From DASSLY01 sp035689185 (GTDB taxonomy: Bacteria; Actinomycetota; Actinomycetes; Actinomycetales; Dermatophilaceae): DNA of 64,000 nt. The stretch lies in the NCBI GenBank assembly GCA_035689185.1, contig DASSLY010000033.1, positions 30,994 to 94,993 on the forward strand, in the 5' to 3' direction. The first letter of the stretch is position 1. Each line of letters starts with the position of its first letter. Below, piece by piece: positions 43,108-52,660 of this stretch. The notes below the pieces were generated by a model. That model was not told where the DNA came from. It made no database searches and saw nothing but the letters and a program-made list of their open reading frames with translations. A program made the position numbers and the translations under genes.

Positions 43108-43470
43108 CTGTGCGTACGACGGGCTCCGTTGCGGCCCGGTTGCGGCCCCGTGGCGGGCCCTTCCTACCTGGACTTCTCGTCGGAGCCCAGACGTTGAGGT
43201 CCTCCTGCCCTTGCGGCTCCCGTTGCGGCTCGAGTTCGTGCACATCCTCGACCGCGGTGACGGCCGTGGGCTGCCCCCCGGGCAGGGCGCCGACCCGCGC
43301 GCACGGTCGTCGCCGGCGGTGCCTCGACCGGGGTGGTTGGGCCGTAGCCGCCCGCCGCGATCACCAGGGGGCGGCGCAGCGGGGGATGTGAGCGAGAAGC
43401 GGCTGACACGTGCGGTGATACGCAGCGCGGTCAGCCCGCCCGGCGCGAACCAGGACGATACGGTGGGCCC
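43108..43470. other. Spacer with no recognisable gene
   Basis: Open frames here lack ribosome-binding sites and have the biased composition of chance frames. The only signal I see is the -10 directly before dapA. Confidence 0.5.
43459..43464 (+). promoter_or_regulatory. -10 of a leaderless dapA-rnj transcript
   Basis: TACGGT, 6 nt before ATG 43471. Confidence 0.5.
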
Positions 43471-44361
43471 ATGTTCTCGGGCCCCGTGTTCGGCCGCGTC
43501 CTCACCGCGCTGGTGACCCCGATGCACGGGGATGGCTCGCTGGACCTGGACGGGGTCCAGAAGCTCGCGGCCCACCTGGTGGACGACGGCAACGACGGCC
43601 TGGTCGTCAACGGCACGACCGGGGAGTCGCCCACGACCTCCGATGCCGAGAAGCTGCAGGTGCTACGGGCCGTGCTGGCGGCCGTCGGCGACCGGGCGCG
43701 CGTGGTCGCCGGGGTCGGCACCAGCGACACCGCGCACACGGTCGAGCTGGCGCGTGCCGCCGCGGCCGCCGGGGCCCACGGGCTGCTCGTGGTGGCCCCC
43801 TACTACAACAAGCCGCCGCAGGAGGGGCTGCTCGCCCACTTCACCGCCGTCGCGGACGCCACCGACCTGCCGGTGATGCTGTACGACATCCCGGGCCGAA
43901 CCGGCATACCGATCACCACCCCGACCCTGCTTCGCCTGGCCGAGCACCCGCGAATCGTGGCGGTCAAGGACGCCAAGGGGGATCTGTTCGCCGCCAGCGA
44001 GGTGATGGCCGCCACCGACCTGCAGTGGTACTCCGGCGACGACGCGCTGAACCTGGCCCACCTCGCCCAGGGCGCGGTCGGGATCGTCAGCGTCGTCGCG
44101 CACGTCGCCAGCCGCCCGTATGCCGACCTGGTGGCCGCGGTGCAGGACAGTGACCTGCCGCGGGCCATCGCCATCCACCGGGCGCTCATCCCGGCCGTGC
44201 TGGCCGTGATGACCCCGAGCCAGGGCGCGGTCATGGCCAAGGCGGGGCTCCGCGAGCTTGGCCTGCTCGCCGACGCGACGGTCCGGCTGCCGCTGGTGTC
44301 GCCGACGCCGGACAAGCTCGCCCGGCTGCGGCACGGGCTGGCGGACTCGGGACTGCTGTGA
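43471..44361 (+). CDS. dapA: 4-hydroxy-tetrahydrodipicolinate synthase
   Basis: A 296-residue class I aldolase that condenses pyruvate with aspartate semialdehyde. VNGTTGESPTTSDAEK is the substrate loop, the catalytic Tyr is in VMLYDIPGRTG, and the Schiff-base Lys in IVAVKDAKGD. Length is typical. Its stop overlaps the RNase J GTG (GTGA), the usual actinobacterial dapA-rnj pair. DapB is encoded at 29373. Confidence 0.96.
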   Translation: MFSGPVFGRVLTALVTPMHGDGSLDLDGVQKLAAHLVDDGNDGLVVNGTTGESPTTSDAEKLQVLRAVLAAVGDRARVVAGVGTSDTAHTVELARAAAAAGAHGLLVVAPYYNKPPQEGLLAHFTAVADATDLPVMLYDIPGRTGIPITTPTLLRLAEHPRIVAVKDAKGDLFAASEVMAATDLQWYSGDDALNLAHLAQGAVGIVSVVAHVASRPYADLVAAVQDSDLPRAIAIHRALIPAVLAVMTPSQGAVMAKAGLRELGLLADATVRLPLVSPTPDKLARLRHGLADSGLL

Positions 44362-46043
44362 GCCATCCCCACCCCGAGTTGAGTCTGCCTGCTCCGCTGC
44401 CCCGGGGGGCCGTCCGGGTCGTCGCCCTCGGCGGGCTGGGGGAGATCGGTCGCAACATGACCGTCATCGAGCACGGTGGCCGGCTGCTCATCGTGGACTG
44501 CGGGGTGCTCTTTCCCGAGGACCACCACCCCGGCGTGGACCTGATCCTGCCGGACTTCGAGTACCTGGAGGACCGCCTCGACGCGGTCGAGGCGGTGGTG
44601 CTCACTCACGGGCACGAGGACCACATCGGCGCGGTGCCGTACCTGCTGCGGATGAAGCCGGACCTTCCGCTCGTGGGTTCGCAGCTGACCCTGGCGCTGA
44701 TCGAGGCGAAGCTGAAGGAGCACCGGATCACCCCCTACACCCTCGCCGTGCGAGAGGGGCAGCGCGAGCGGCTCGGCGCCTTCGACTGCGAGTTCGTCGC
44801 GGTGAACCACTCCATCCCGGATGCGCTCGCGGTGATGATCCGCACCGGTGGCGGGACCGTCCTGCACACCGGCGACTTCAAGCTGGACCAGCTGCCGCTG
44901 GACGGCCGGATCACCGACCTGCGCGCCTTCGCCCGGCTCGGCGAGGAGGGCGTGGACCTTTTCCTCACCGACAGCACCAACGCCGAGGTGCCCGGCTTCA
45001 CCACCCCGGAACGGCAGATCCGCCCGGCGATGGAGAACGTGTTCGCCTCGACCCCGCGGCGGGTCATCGTGGCCTGCTTCGCTTCGCACGTGCACCGGGT
45101 GCAGCAGGTGCTCGACATCGCCGAGGCCAGCGGACGCAAGGTCGCCATGGTCGGCCGGTCGATGCTGCGCAACATGGGCATCGCCGAGGAACTGGGCTAC
45201 CTACGGGTTCCGAGCGGGGTGCTCGTCGACATCCGGACCTTCGACGACGTGCCCGACGACCAGCAGGTGCTGGTGTGCACCGGGTCCCAGGGCGAGCCGA
45301 TGGCGGCGCTGTCGCGGATGGCCAGCCGCGACCACCGGATCGAGGTCGGCCCCGGTGACACGGTGCTGCTGGCGTCCTCGCTCATCCCGGGCAACGAGAA
45401 CGCCGTGTACCGCGTGATCAACGGGCTGATGCGGCTGGGTGCGGCCGTGGTCCACCGGGGCAACGCGCAGGTGCACGTGTCCGGCCATGCCAGCGCCGGG
45501 GAGCTGCTCTTCTGCTACAACGTGGTCCGCCCGCGCAACGTCATGCCGGTGCACGGGGAGTGGCGGCACCTGGTCGCCAACGCCGAGCTGGCCGTCGCCA
45601 CCGGCGTCCCTCGCGGTCGGGTCGTCGTCGTCGAGGACGGTGTCGTCGTCGACCTTATCGACGGCACGGCCAGGGTGAGCGGAGCCGTGCCGTGCGGGTA
45701 CGTGTACGTCGACGGGTCCAGCGTCGGGGAGACCACCGAGTCGCTGCTGAAGGACCGGCGGATCCTGAGGGACGAGGGCTTCATCACCATCGTCGTGGTC
45801 CGCGACACGGCGACCGGCAAGATCGTCGGACGGCCGCAGATCACCGCGCGCGGCTTCGTGCAGGACGACAGCGTGTTCGACGACGTGCGCCCGCAGCTGG
45901 AGGAGGCGCTGGCCACGGCGACCGACCGGGGGGTGACCGACTCCTACCAGCTGCAGCAGGTCATCCGGCGCACGGTCGGGTCCTGGGTCGGCGGCAAGCT
46001 GCGCCGCCGCCCGATGATCGTCCCCGTCGTCATCGACGCCTGA
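44358..46043 (+). CDS. rnj: Ribonuclease J
   Basis: A 561-residue metallo-beta-lactamase/beta-CASP nuclease that degrades and processes RNA (5'-3' exo and endo activities in the family). The zinc motif THGHEDHIG lies near residues 82-90. ALGGLGEIGRNMTVIE opens the domain, TDSTNAEVPGFT and SGHASAGEL belong to the beta-CASP part, and the RPRNVMPVHGEWRHL segment is characteristic. Translation is coupled to dapA. Confidence 0.95.
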   Translation: MSHPHPELSLPAPLPRGAVRVVALGGLGEIGRNMTVIEHGGRLLIVDCGVLFPEDHHPGVDLILPDFEYLEDRLDAVEAVVLTHGHEDHIGAVPYLLRMKPDLPLVGSQLTLALIEAKLKEHRITPYTLAVREGQRERLGAFDCEFVAVNHSIPDALAVMIRTGGGTVLHTGDFKLDQLPLDGRITDLRAFARLGEEGVDLFLTDSTNAEVPGFTTPERQIRPAMENVFASTPRRVIVACFASHVHRVQQVLDIAEASGRKVAMVGRSMLRNMGIAEELGYLRVPSGVLVDIRTFDDVPDDQQVLVCTGSQGEPMAALSRMASRDHRIEVGPGDTVLLASSLIPGNENAVYRVINGLMRLGAAVVHRGNAQVHVSGHASAGELLFCYNVVRPRNVMPVHGEWRHLVANAELAVATGVPRGRVVVVEDGVVVDLIDGTARVSGAVPCGYVYVDGSSVGETTESLLKDRRILRDEGFITIVVVRDTATGKIVGRPQITARGFVQDDSVFDDVRPQLEEALATATDRGVTDSYQLQQVIRRTVGSWVGGKLRRRPMIVPVVIDA

Positions 46044-46185
46044 TCGGCACGACCGGGAACGACGGGCCGACCTCGGGCGCCTACCTGCTGCCGCGCTCGA
46101 TGGCGGCGGCGAGTTCACCGATGTCGCTCATTGCACCCCTGACGACGGAGACGCGGGGCGTGCGGAGAGCGGCCCGCGGGAGCGG

Positions 46186-47586
46186 CTACCAGGGACGCGG
46201 CAGGGACAGGTCCCGCGGGTCGTCGACGGGCTCCCAGCCGCAATCGGTCAGCTCGTAGTCGAAGTTCGGGCCGGTGGTGGCCAGCGTGCGCACGGCCTCG
46301 ACCAATCGGTCCACCTGCTCCACGGTGTTGGCCAGGCCGACCGAGGCGCGCACCGCCGTGGTCGGGGCCGAGGGACTGTGCCGGTCCTCCAGCAGGGCGT
46401 CTACCAGCAGGTGGGCGCAGAACTTGCCGTCCCGGACCCCGATCCCGTGCTCGGCCGACAGCGCCGCTGACACCAGGGCACTGGGCACCCCCGGTACGGT
46501 GAACGCCACCACGCCGACGCGCTCGGACGCGGGCCCGAACATCGAGTAGGTGGTCACCCCCTCGATCCCGGCCAGGCCGTGCCGCAGCCGGGCCGCGAGC
46601 GTCTCCTCGTGCAACTCGATGGCGTCCCGATGCGCCTGGAAGGTCGCGCAGGCCGCGGCCAGCGCGACCGCGCCGATCACGTTGGGGCTGCCTGCCTCGT
46701 GCCGTGATGCGCCGGCGGACCAGACCACCTCGGTCTCGGTGACGCGGGCCGTCGCGCCGCCGCCGCGCAGGTACGGCTGCGCCGCCTCCAGCCAGTCCGC
46801 GCGGCCGGCCAGCACCCCGGTGCCGAACGGGGCGTACAACTTGTGCCCGGACAGCACCACGTAGTCCACGCCGAGCTTGGCGATGTCCACCGGGCGGTGC
46901 GGCGCCAGCTGCGCCGCGTCGAGGGCGACCCGCGCGGCATACCGGCGGGCGACACCCACGATGTCGGCCACCGGCCAGAGCTCGCCGGTGACGTTGGACG
47001 CGCCGGTGACCACGACCAGCTTCGGCCCCTCCGGTGCCGAGGCCAGCGCGTCCTCCAGCAGCTCCAGCGCGTCTGCCTGGCTGCCCGGCACCGGCAGCCG
47101 CACGGTGTGCCGGGCTTGCCAGGGCAGCAGGGCCGCGTGGTGCTCCGACTCGAAGACGAACACCCGGGTGCCGCTGGGCAGGGCCCGGGCGAGCAGGTTC
47201 AGCGAGTCGGTCGTGCCCCGGGTGAAGACCACCAGGTCGTCGGCGCGGGCGCCGACGAAGCGGGCCACCTCCGCCCTCGCCTGCTCATACCAGCGGGTGG
47301 TCACCCGGGAGGCGTAGCCGTTGCCGCGGTGCACCGAGGCGTAGGTGCGCAGCGCCGCGTCCACGGCGCGCTTCACCGACTCCAGCGCCGGCGTGGACGC
47401 CGCATGGTCGAAGTTGGCGTAGTCGACGACGGTGCGGTGCACGGTGGGCACCCCGAGGTTGTCGGCCACGGTGCGCGGGATGGCGAGCCCCCGCAGCTCC
47501 TCGGCCGGCACCGCGCGCAGGTGCTCGCGGGCGGGGCGCGCTGGGCGGCGCAGGCTGGTCAGTCGCTCGGTGGTCGCGATGGACAT
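46186..47586 (-). CDS. PLP-dependent class V aminotransferase/cysteine desulfurase-like enzyme
   Basis: A 466-residue fold-type I enzyme. VDYANFDHAASTPALESV opens it; the PLP Lys is in VVLSGHKLYAPFGTG (about residue 248), and a Cys in VRDGKFCAHLLVD (about 388) sits where SufS/IscS carry the persulfide Cys. VFTRGTTDSLNLLARAL and ESEHHAALLPW are typical of the cysteine desulfurase/selenocysteine-lyase group. No suf genes are near. It is preceded by a SAM-IV-type riboswitch, so a role in sulfur or methionine metabolism is likely. ATG 47586 follows GAGGAG. It converges with RNase J. Confidence 0.82.
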   Translation of the reverse strand: MSIATTERLTSLRRPARPAREHLRAVPAEELRGLAIPRTVADNLGVPTVHRTVVDYANFDHAASTPALESVKRAVDAALRTYASVHRGNGYASRVTTRWYEQARAEVARFVGARADDLVVFTRGTTDSLNLLARALPSGTRVFVFESEHHAALLPWQARHTVRLPVPGSQADALELLEDALASAPEGPKLVVVTGASNVTGELWPVADIVGVARRYAARVALDAAQLAPHRPVDIAKLGVDYVVLSGHKLYAPFGTGVLAGRADWLEAAQPYLRGGGATARVTETEVVWSAGASRHEAGSPNVIGAVALAAACATFQAHRDAIELHEETLAARLRHGLAGIEGVTTYSMFGPASERVGVVAFTVPGVPSALVSAALSAEHGIGVRDGKFCAHLLVDALLEDRHSPSAPTTAVRASVGLANTVEQVDRLVEAVRTLATTGPNFDYELTDCGWEPVDDPRDLSLPRPW

Positions 47587-47650
47587 GGATCCGGCTCCTC
47601 GGTCCTGGGACCGGCGCCAGGCGGTGCGGTCCGCGCTTGCCAGCCCGCGG

Positions 47651-47750
47651 GTCGCAGGACGGCCGGGTCGTCACCCGGAGCACCCCGCCGCGAAAGGAGG
47701 GTTGCCGGCCAGCAAGCCGGGGCTTGACGCTGGCACTCATGACCTGCGAC
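47651..47750 (-). promoter_or_regulatory. SAM-IV-type riboswitch
   Basis: Read on the minus strand, the leader starts with stem P1 (GTCGCAGG, pairing with CCTGCGAC at 47651-47658), then GTCATGAGTGCCAGCG, a CAAGCCCCGGCTTGCTGGCC hairpin, GGCAACCCTCC, and GGGGTGCTCCGGGTGACGAC. This order is the conserved core of the actinobacterial SAM-IV class. It ends about 65 nt before the PLP-enzyme ATG. High S-adenosylmethionine should lower expression. Identified by pattern recall, not by covariance search. Confidence 0.82.
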
Positions 47751-47897
47751 GCAGCATAGGGGCCGCGCCGGTGGCTTGCCCAGGCAGGTCCGGTGTGCGT
47801 TTCGTCATCTGAGACACGCGTCGGTATGCCGTGCCGCACCGGCGGGGCTCTCGGGCGCGGTACGCGTGTGACACGTGATACGCAGGTGGCGATCGCG

Positions 47898-47903
47898 TAG
47901 CCT
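47898..47903 (+). promoter_or_regulatory. -10 of a leaderless ftsK transcript
   Basis: TAGCCT, 6 nt before GTG 47910; the stretch upstream (47862-47885) carries GTGTGACACGTGATACG, a weak dyad. Confidence 0.45.
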
Positions 47904-47909
47904 CACGTC

Positions 47910-50597
47910 GTGGCGACGCGACCCACCCCCCTCCCGCCGCGCACCGGCGCGCCCACCCGGTCGGCGCGGCCGCCGTCGCCGCGCCCCGGGCGAAGCGGTC
48001 CCCCCCCGCCCCGCCAGGGGTCGCGGCGGTCGCCGGCCTCCCGGGGCCGCAGCCCCAGGGGCGGTCTGCCGCTGCCCCTACGCGCCCTGCGCGGAACGTG
48101 GATGGGGATGGCCCACCTCGCCGGCGGGGCGACCCGCCGGATCGGGACGAGCGCCCGCGACCTCGACCCGGGGCACCGCCGCGACGGGGTCGGCCTGCTG
48201 CTCGTCGCGCTAGCCGTCGTCGTCGCCTCCCGTGAGTGGTGGTCGCTGACCGGCCGGGCCGGGGACGTCATCCACGCCGTGGCCGCGGGCACCTTCGGCC
48301 GGATCGCCTTGGTGCTGCCGATCGCGTTGCTGTTCCTCGGCGTCCGGCTGCTCCGCGCGCCGCAAGAGGACTCGGCCACCAGCCGGGTCGCCATCGGCAT
48401 GACCGCGCTGGCGGTGTCTGCCGCCGGGCTGGTGCACCTCGCGGCCGGGCTGCCCGAGCCGCCCGACGGTGCGACCGCGATGCGCGACGGCGGCGGCATC
48501 ATCGGCTTCCTGGCGGCCGGCCCGCTCGCCGCCGGGCTGCGGGTCTGGGGCGCTGTTCCGCTGCTCGTGCTGCTCGGCTTCTTCGGTCTGCTCGTGCTCA
48601 CCGCAACCCCTGTCCACCAGATCCCTGCCCGGCTGCGTCGGCTGCTGGACTGGGTGCGCGGGCCGGTCGCGGACGCGGGGCGGGACCAGGGTCCAGCCCG
48701 GCCGGCCGGCGGCCGGCCGCAGCCGGCGCCGGACGCCCAGGGCGCCGACCGTGCCGGCGACGAGGCGTTCGAGCAGGCCGCTGAGGTCATGCGGGGCAAG
48801 GGCCGGCGGCTGCGGCCCGGCGAGCGGCACCCGGTGCCGCCCGCAGAGCCGGTGGCCACCGAGCCGGCGGAGCGGCCCGGTCCGCCGACGCCGGCGGTGG
48901 GCCGCCCACCGGGCCGCCCCCCCGGCATACCGGAGCCAGCGGCCCTGGTGGCCCCGCCGACCGAGCCGATCCCGCAGCGGGTGGAGCAGCTGTCGCTGGC
49001 CGGCGACGTCACCTACGTCCTGCCGGACAACGGCCTGCTGGCCCCCGGCAGCCCGCACAAGACGCGCAGCGCCGCCAACGACCGGGTGGTCGAGGCGCTG
49101 ACCGGGGTGCTGGAGCAGTTCGAGATCGACGCGCAGGTCACCGGCTTCATGCGGGGGCCGACGGTCACCCGGTACGAAGTCGAGCTGGGCCTGGGCGTCA
49201 AGGTCGAGCGGGTCACCGCGCTGTCCAGGAACATCGCGTATGCCGTGGCCTCCGCCGACGTCCGAATCCTGTCGCCCATCCCGGGCAAGTCCGCCATCGG
49301 CATCGAGATCCCCAACGTCGACCGGGAGAAGGTCAGCCTCGGCGACGTGCTGCGCAGCCAGGCGGCGCGCTCCAACGACCACCCCATGGTGATCGGCGTG
49401 GGCAAGGACGTCGAGGGCGGCTACGTCGTCGCCAACCTGGCCCGTATGCCGCACCTGCTGGTCGCCGGCGCGACCGGGGCCGGCAAGTCCAGCTTCGTGA
49501 ACTCGATGATCACCTCCATCCTGATGCGTGCCACCCCGGAGGAGGTGCGGATGGTCCTGATCGACCCCAAGCGGGTCGAGCTCACCGGCTACGACGGGAT
49601 CCCGCACCTGATCACTCCGATCATCACCAGTCCGAAGAAGGCCGCCGAGGCGCTGCAGTGGGTGGTCCGGGAGATGGACCTGCGCTACGACGACCTGGCG
49701 GCGTTCGGCTTCAAGCACGTGGACGACTTCAACAAGGCGGTGCGGACCGGCGCGGTGAAGCCGCTGCCGGGGTCGGAGCGGCAGCTGACCACCTACCCCT
49801 ACCTGCTGGTCATCGTCGACGAGCTGGCCGACCTGATGATGGTCGCCCCCCGCGACGTGGAGGAGTCGATCGTCCGGATCACCCAGCTGGCCCGCGCCGC
49901 CGGCATCCACCTGATGCTGGCAACGCAGCGGCCCTCGGTGGACGTCGTGACCGGGCTGATCAAGGCCAACGTCCCGTCCCGGATGGCGTTCGCGACCTCC
50001 TCGCTGGCCGACAGCCGGGTCGTGCTGGACCAGCCGGGGGCGGAGAAGCTGGTGGGGCAGGGGGACGCGCTGTTCCTGCCGATGGGCGCGAGCAAGCCGA
50101 TGCGGGTGCAGGGCGCGTGGGTCACCGAGTCGGAGATCCATCAGGTCGTGGCCCACGTGACCGGGCAGCTGAAGCCGAGCTACCGCGACGACGTCACCGT
50201 GGTCACCGCCAAGAAGCAGGTCGACGACGACATCGGCGACGACCTCGAGCTGTTGCTCGCGGCCGCCGAGCTGGTGGTGACCACCCAGTTCGGCTCCACC
50301 TCGATGCTGCAGCGCAAGCTGCGGGTCGGCTTCGCCAAGGCCGGCCGGCTGATGGACCTGCTGGAGTCCCGCGGCGTGGTCGGCCCGTCCGAGGGGTCCA
50401 AGGCCCGCGACGTCCTGGTGAAGCCGGACGACCTGCCGGGGACGCTGGCGCTCATGCGCGGCGACGACGTCGTCGAGGAAGACCTGGACGACTTCGGCGA
50501 CGACTACGACGGTTCTGGCGGCGGCGGTTCTGGCGGCTCCGGCGGCGGCTCCGGCTCGGCGGACGAGGACGCCTGGTCGCTCACCAACCGAGCGTGA
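47910..50597 (+). CDS. ftsK: DNA translocase FtsK
   Basis: An 895-residue septal DNA pump. The N-terminus is a Pro/Arg-rich tail, then about four membrane helices (about 95-235), a Pro-rich linker, and the RecA-like motor: Walker A GATGAGKSS (about 522), Walker B LLVIVDELADLMM (about 637). The gamma DNA-reading domain follows (LLLAAAELVVTTQFGSTSML through SEGSKARDVLV). After it comes an unusual acidic plus Gly/Ser tail (DDYDGSGGGGSGGSGGGSGS). GTG 47910 is preceded by a leaderless-type -10. Confidence 0.95.
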   Translation: MATRPTPLPPRTGAPTRSARPPSPRPGRSGPPPPRQGSRRSPASRGRSPRGGLPLPLRALRGTWMGMAHLAGGATRRIGTSARDLDPGHRRDGVGLLLVALAVVVASREWWSLTGRAGDVIHAVAAGTFGRIALVLPIALLFLGVRLLRAPQEDSATSRVAIGMTALAVSAAGLVHLAAGLPEPPDGATAMRDGGGIIGFLAAGPLAAGLRVWGAVPLLVLLGFFGLLVLTATPVHQIPARLRRLLDWVRGPVADAGRDQGPARPAGGRPQPAPDAQGADRAGDEAFEQAAEVMRGKGRRLRPGERHPVPPAEPVATEPAERPGPPTPAVGRPPGRPPGIPEPAALVAPPTEPIPQRVEQLSLAGDVTYVLPDNGLLAPGSPHKTRSAANDRVVEALTGVLEQFEIDAQVTGFMRGPTVTRYEVELGLGVKVERVTALSRNIAYAVASADVRILSPIPGKSAIGIEIPNVDREKVSLGDVLRSQAARSNDHPMVIGVGKDVEGGYVVANLARMPHLLVAGATGAGKSSFVNSMITSILMRATPEEVRMVLIDPKRVELTGYDGIPHLITPIITSPKKAAEALQWVVREMDLRYDDLAAFGFKHVDDFNKAVRTGAVKPLPGSERQLTTYPYLLVIVDELADLMMVAPRDVEESIVRITQLARAAGIHLMLATQRPSVDVVTGLIKANVPSRMAFATSSLADSRVVLDQPGAEKLVGQGDALFLPMGASKPMRVQGAWVTESEIHQVVAHVTGQLKPSYRDDVTVVTAKKQVDDDIGDDLELLLAAAELVVTTQFGSTSMLQRKLRVGFAKAGRLMDLLESRGVVGPSEGSKARDVLVKPDDLPGTLALMRGDDVVEEDLDDFGDDYDGSGGGGSGGSGGGSGSADEDAWSLTNRA

Positions 50598-50612
50598 GCG
50601 ACGGGGGTAAAC

Positions 50613-50665
50613 GACCGGGCTGACCGACAGGGCTGACCGACAGGGCCGACCGACAGGGCTGACCC
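50613..50665 (+). repeat. 13-bp tandem repeat after ftsK
   Basis: About four copies of CTGACCGACAGGG in the spacer between ftsK and the exporter. The rest of the spacer (to 50801) shows no gene. Confidence 0.75.
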
Positions 50666-50801
50666 TGCCAGTTCGGTTTGCTCGTCAACCCGAGCGCTTG
50701 CTGACCGACCGGGCTGCCCACCGACCGGGGGTGACCCAGGTCACCGGCCGATCTTTCGCCGGCCGGGAATAGCCCGCCCGGGGCCACGGCTTCCCGCCAC
50801 C

Positions 50802-52037
50802 GTGACGACCACGATTCCCGCTGCGCAGCAGACGGCTACGACGGCGGGACCGAGCTACCGTCGGTTCGTCCTCATCCTGGGCGCGCTCACCGCCATCGGG
50901 CCGCTCACCGTCGACCTCTACCTGCCGGCCATGCCCACCCTGGCCCGGGATCTGGCGGCATCCCAGTCTGCGGTGCAAGGCACCATCACCGGAATGCTGG
51001 TCGGCCTGGCCGTCGGGCAGGTGCTCATCGGCCCCGTGTCCGACGCGGTGGGTCGTCGCCGGCCCCTGATTGGCGGCCTGCTGCTGCACGTGCTCGCGTC
51101 GGTGCTGTGCGCCCTGGCCCCGACGATCGGCCTGCTCACCCTGGCCCGTGGCCTGCAGGGCTTGGCCGGTGCGGCGCTGAGCGTTGTCTGCATGGCGGTC
51201 ATCCGGGACCGCTACGCCGGTGTCGCCGCGGCGAACCTGCTGTCCCGGATCATGCTCGTCGTCGGCGTTGTCCCGGTCCTCGCGCCCAGCCTGGGAAGCC
51301 TGGTGCTGCGGCTGACCACCTGGCGCGGCATCTTCGTGGTGCTTGCGGCGGCAGGCTTGCTCGCCCTGGTCCTTGGCGGACTCGCCTTGCCGGAGACGCT
51401 GCCCCAGGGCCGCCGGCGCCCCGCCCGTCCCGGTGCCATCGTCCGCACCTATGCCGCCCTGCTCGCCGACCGCCAGTTCGTCGCCCTGGTCCTGCTCGCC
51501 GGGCTGGTGTTCGCCACCCTGTTCGGATACATCGCCGGGATCTCGTTCACCCTCCAGGGTCGCTACGGGCTGAGCACCGTCGGGTTCGCTTTGGCCTTCG
51601 CGGTCAACGCGGCGGGACTGGTCCTGGCAACCCAGGCAAACCCGTGGCTAGTCGCCCGGTTCGACCCCGCCCGCGTGCTGCGGGCAGCCGTTCTGGCCGG
51701 CGCCACCGCCGGCCTGGTGCTCCTGGCAAGCACGCTCACCGGACTGGGCGGGCTCCCGGTCGTGCTGGCCGCCATCGCGGTGATGCTGATGGCGTGCGGA
51801 TTCTCCTTCCCCAACACTCCTGCGCTGGCGCTGTCCCGCCACGGCGAGGCCGCCGGTACAGCGGCCGCCCTGCTCGGCGCCGCCCAGTTCGTGGTCGGCG
51901 GGGTGGCGGCGCCGCTGGTCGGGGCGTTCGGCGCGGGCTCGGCGGTCCCCATGGCTTCCGTCATGGCCACCGGGATGGCCGGAGCTGCCGTCCTTGCGTT
52001 GCTGGTGCTCCGATCCGAGCCAATCCGCGGCGGCTGA
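50802..52037 (+). CDS. MFS drug exporter, Bcr/CflA type
   Basis: A 411-residue transporter with 12 predicted helices. The first helix GALTAIGPLTVDLYLPAMP and the following LAASQSAVQGTIT are typical of the Bcr/CflA subfamily; motif A appears as GPVSDAVGRRRPLI and motif C-like glycines occur in helix 5 (VVGVVPVLAPSLGSLV). Members pump out bicyclomycin, chloramphenicol or sulfonamides; substrate here unknown. GTG 50802 has no clear ribosome-binding site. Confidence 0.85.
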   Translation: MTTTIPAAQQTATTAGPSYRRFVLILGALTAIGPLTVDLYLPAMPTLARDLAASQSAVQGTITGMLVGLAVGQVLIGPVSDAVGRRRPLIGGLLLHVLASVLCALAPTIGLLTLARGLQGLAGAALSVVCMAVIRDRYAGVAAANLLSRIMLVVGVVPVLAPSLGSLVLRLTTWRGIFVVLAAAGLLALVLGGLALPETLPQGRRRPARPGAIVRTYAALLADRQFVALVLLAGLVFATLFGYIAGISFTLQGRYGLSTVGFALAFAVNAAGLVLATQANPWLVARFDPARVLRAAVLAGATAGLVLLASTLTGLGGLPVVLAAIAVMLMACGFSFPNTPALALSRHGEAAGTAAALLGAAQFVVGGVAAPLVGAFGAGSAVPMASVMATGMAGAAVLALLVLRSEPIRGG

Positions 52038-52079
52038 CCGGACGCTGCTCCCACTTACGCCGGGTGGGGGGTCGGCGCG

Positions 52080-52605
52080 TTGTCTTTGCACAATCCGGCG
52101 GAGACGTGACCCGTGGAGAGGGTTGAGCGTCTCGTCTTTGCACAATCCGGCGAAGACGTGCCCCCTGGAGGGGGTTGGGTGTGTCGTCTTTGCACATCCG
52201 GCGAAGAGGTGACCCGTGGAGGGGGTCGGGCGTGTCGTTGTTGCACAATCCGGCGGAGACGTGCTTGGCGGAGGGGGTTGGGCGCGGCGTCTTTGCACAA
52301 TCCGGCGAAGACGCGCCTGGCGGAGGGGGTCGGCGCGGCGTCTTTGCACAATCCGGCGGAGACGTGCCTGCCGGTGGGGGGCGAGCGCGGTGTCTTTGCA
52401 CAATCCGGCGGAGACGTGCCCCCTGGAGGGGGTCGGGCGCGGTGTCCTTGCACAATCCGGCGGCGACGCGCCGGGCGGAGGGGGTCGGACGGGGTCGGGC
52501 GCGGTGTCTTTGCACAATCCGGCGAAGACGTGCCTGCCGGTGGGGGTCTGACGGGGTCGGGCGCGGTGTCTTTGCACAATCCGGCGGAGACGCGCCGGGC
52601 GGGGG
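52080..52605 (+). repeat. Ten-unit tandem array (51-62 bp period)
   Basis: Ten copies of a conserved block TCTTTGCACAATCCGGCG followed by (G/A)AGACG begin near 52084, 52136, 52188, 52238, 52289, 52340, 52392, 52444, 52506 and 52568. Between blocks lie variable but related segments, often a short stem such as CCCCCTGGAGGGGG. The block ends GTCT and AGAC can pair. The array fills the spacer between convergent genes. Not a CRISPR: spacers are related to one another. Long open frames through it are artefacts of the repeat. Confidence 0.9.
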
Positions 52606-52660
52606 GGCGGGTCGGACGCGTTGCTGGTGCAGCACGTCCAGCACGGTCGAACGCGGACTC

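Noticed and set aside
42980..43110. 6C-type actinobacterial small RNA
   Set aside because: Only one hairpin with a C-rich loop is visible; the class needs two.
42929..43243. 104-codon minus-strand gene starting MHELEPQREPQG
   Set aside because: No ribosome-binding site, odd composition, and its end runs through the AT-rich promoter island and close to the Crp-type site.
52080..52605. CRISPR array
   Set aside because: The repeat spacing fits, but the between-repeat segments are related to one another, vary in length and no cas gene is in the window.
51648..52644. Minus-strand open frames of 227-309 codons across the ten-unit array
   Set aside because: They translate the repeat in several frames at once, with Arg/Pro-rich low-complexity protein and no ribosome-binding site.
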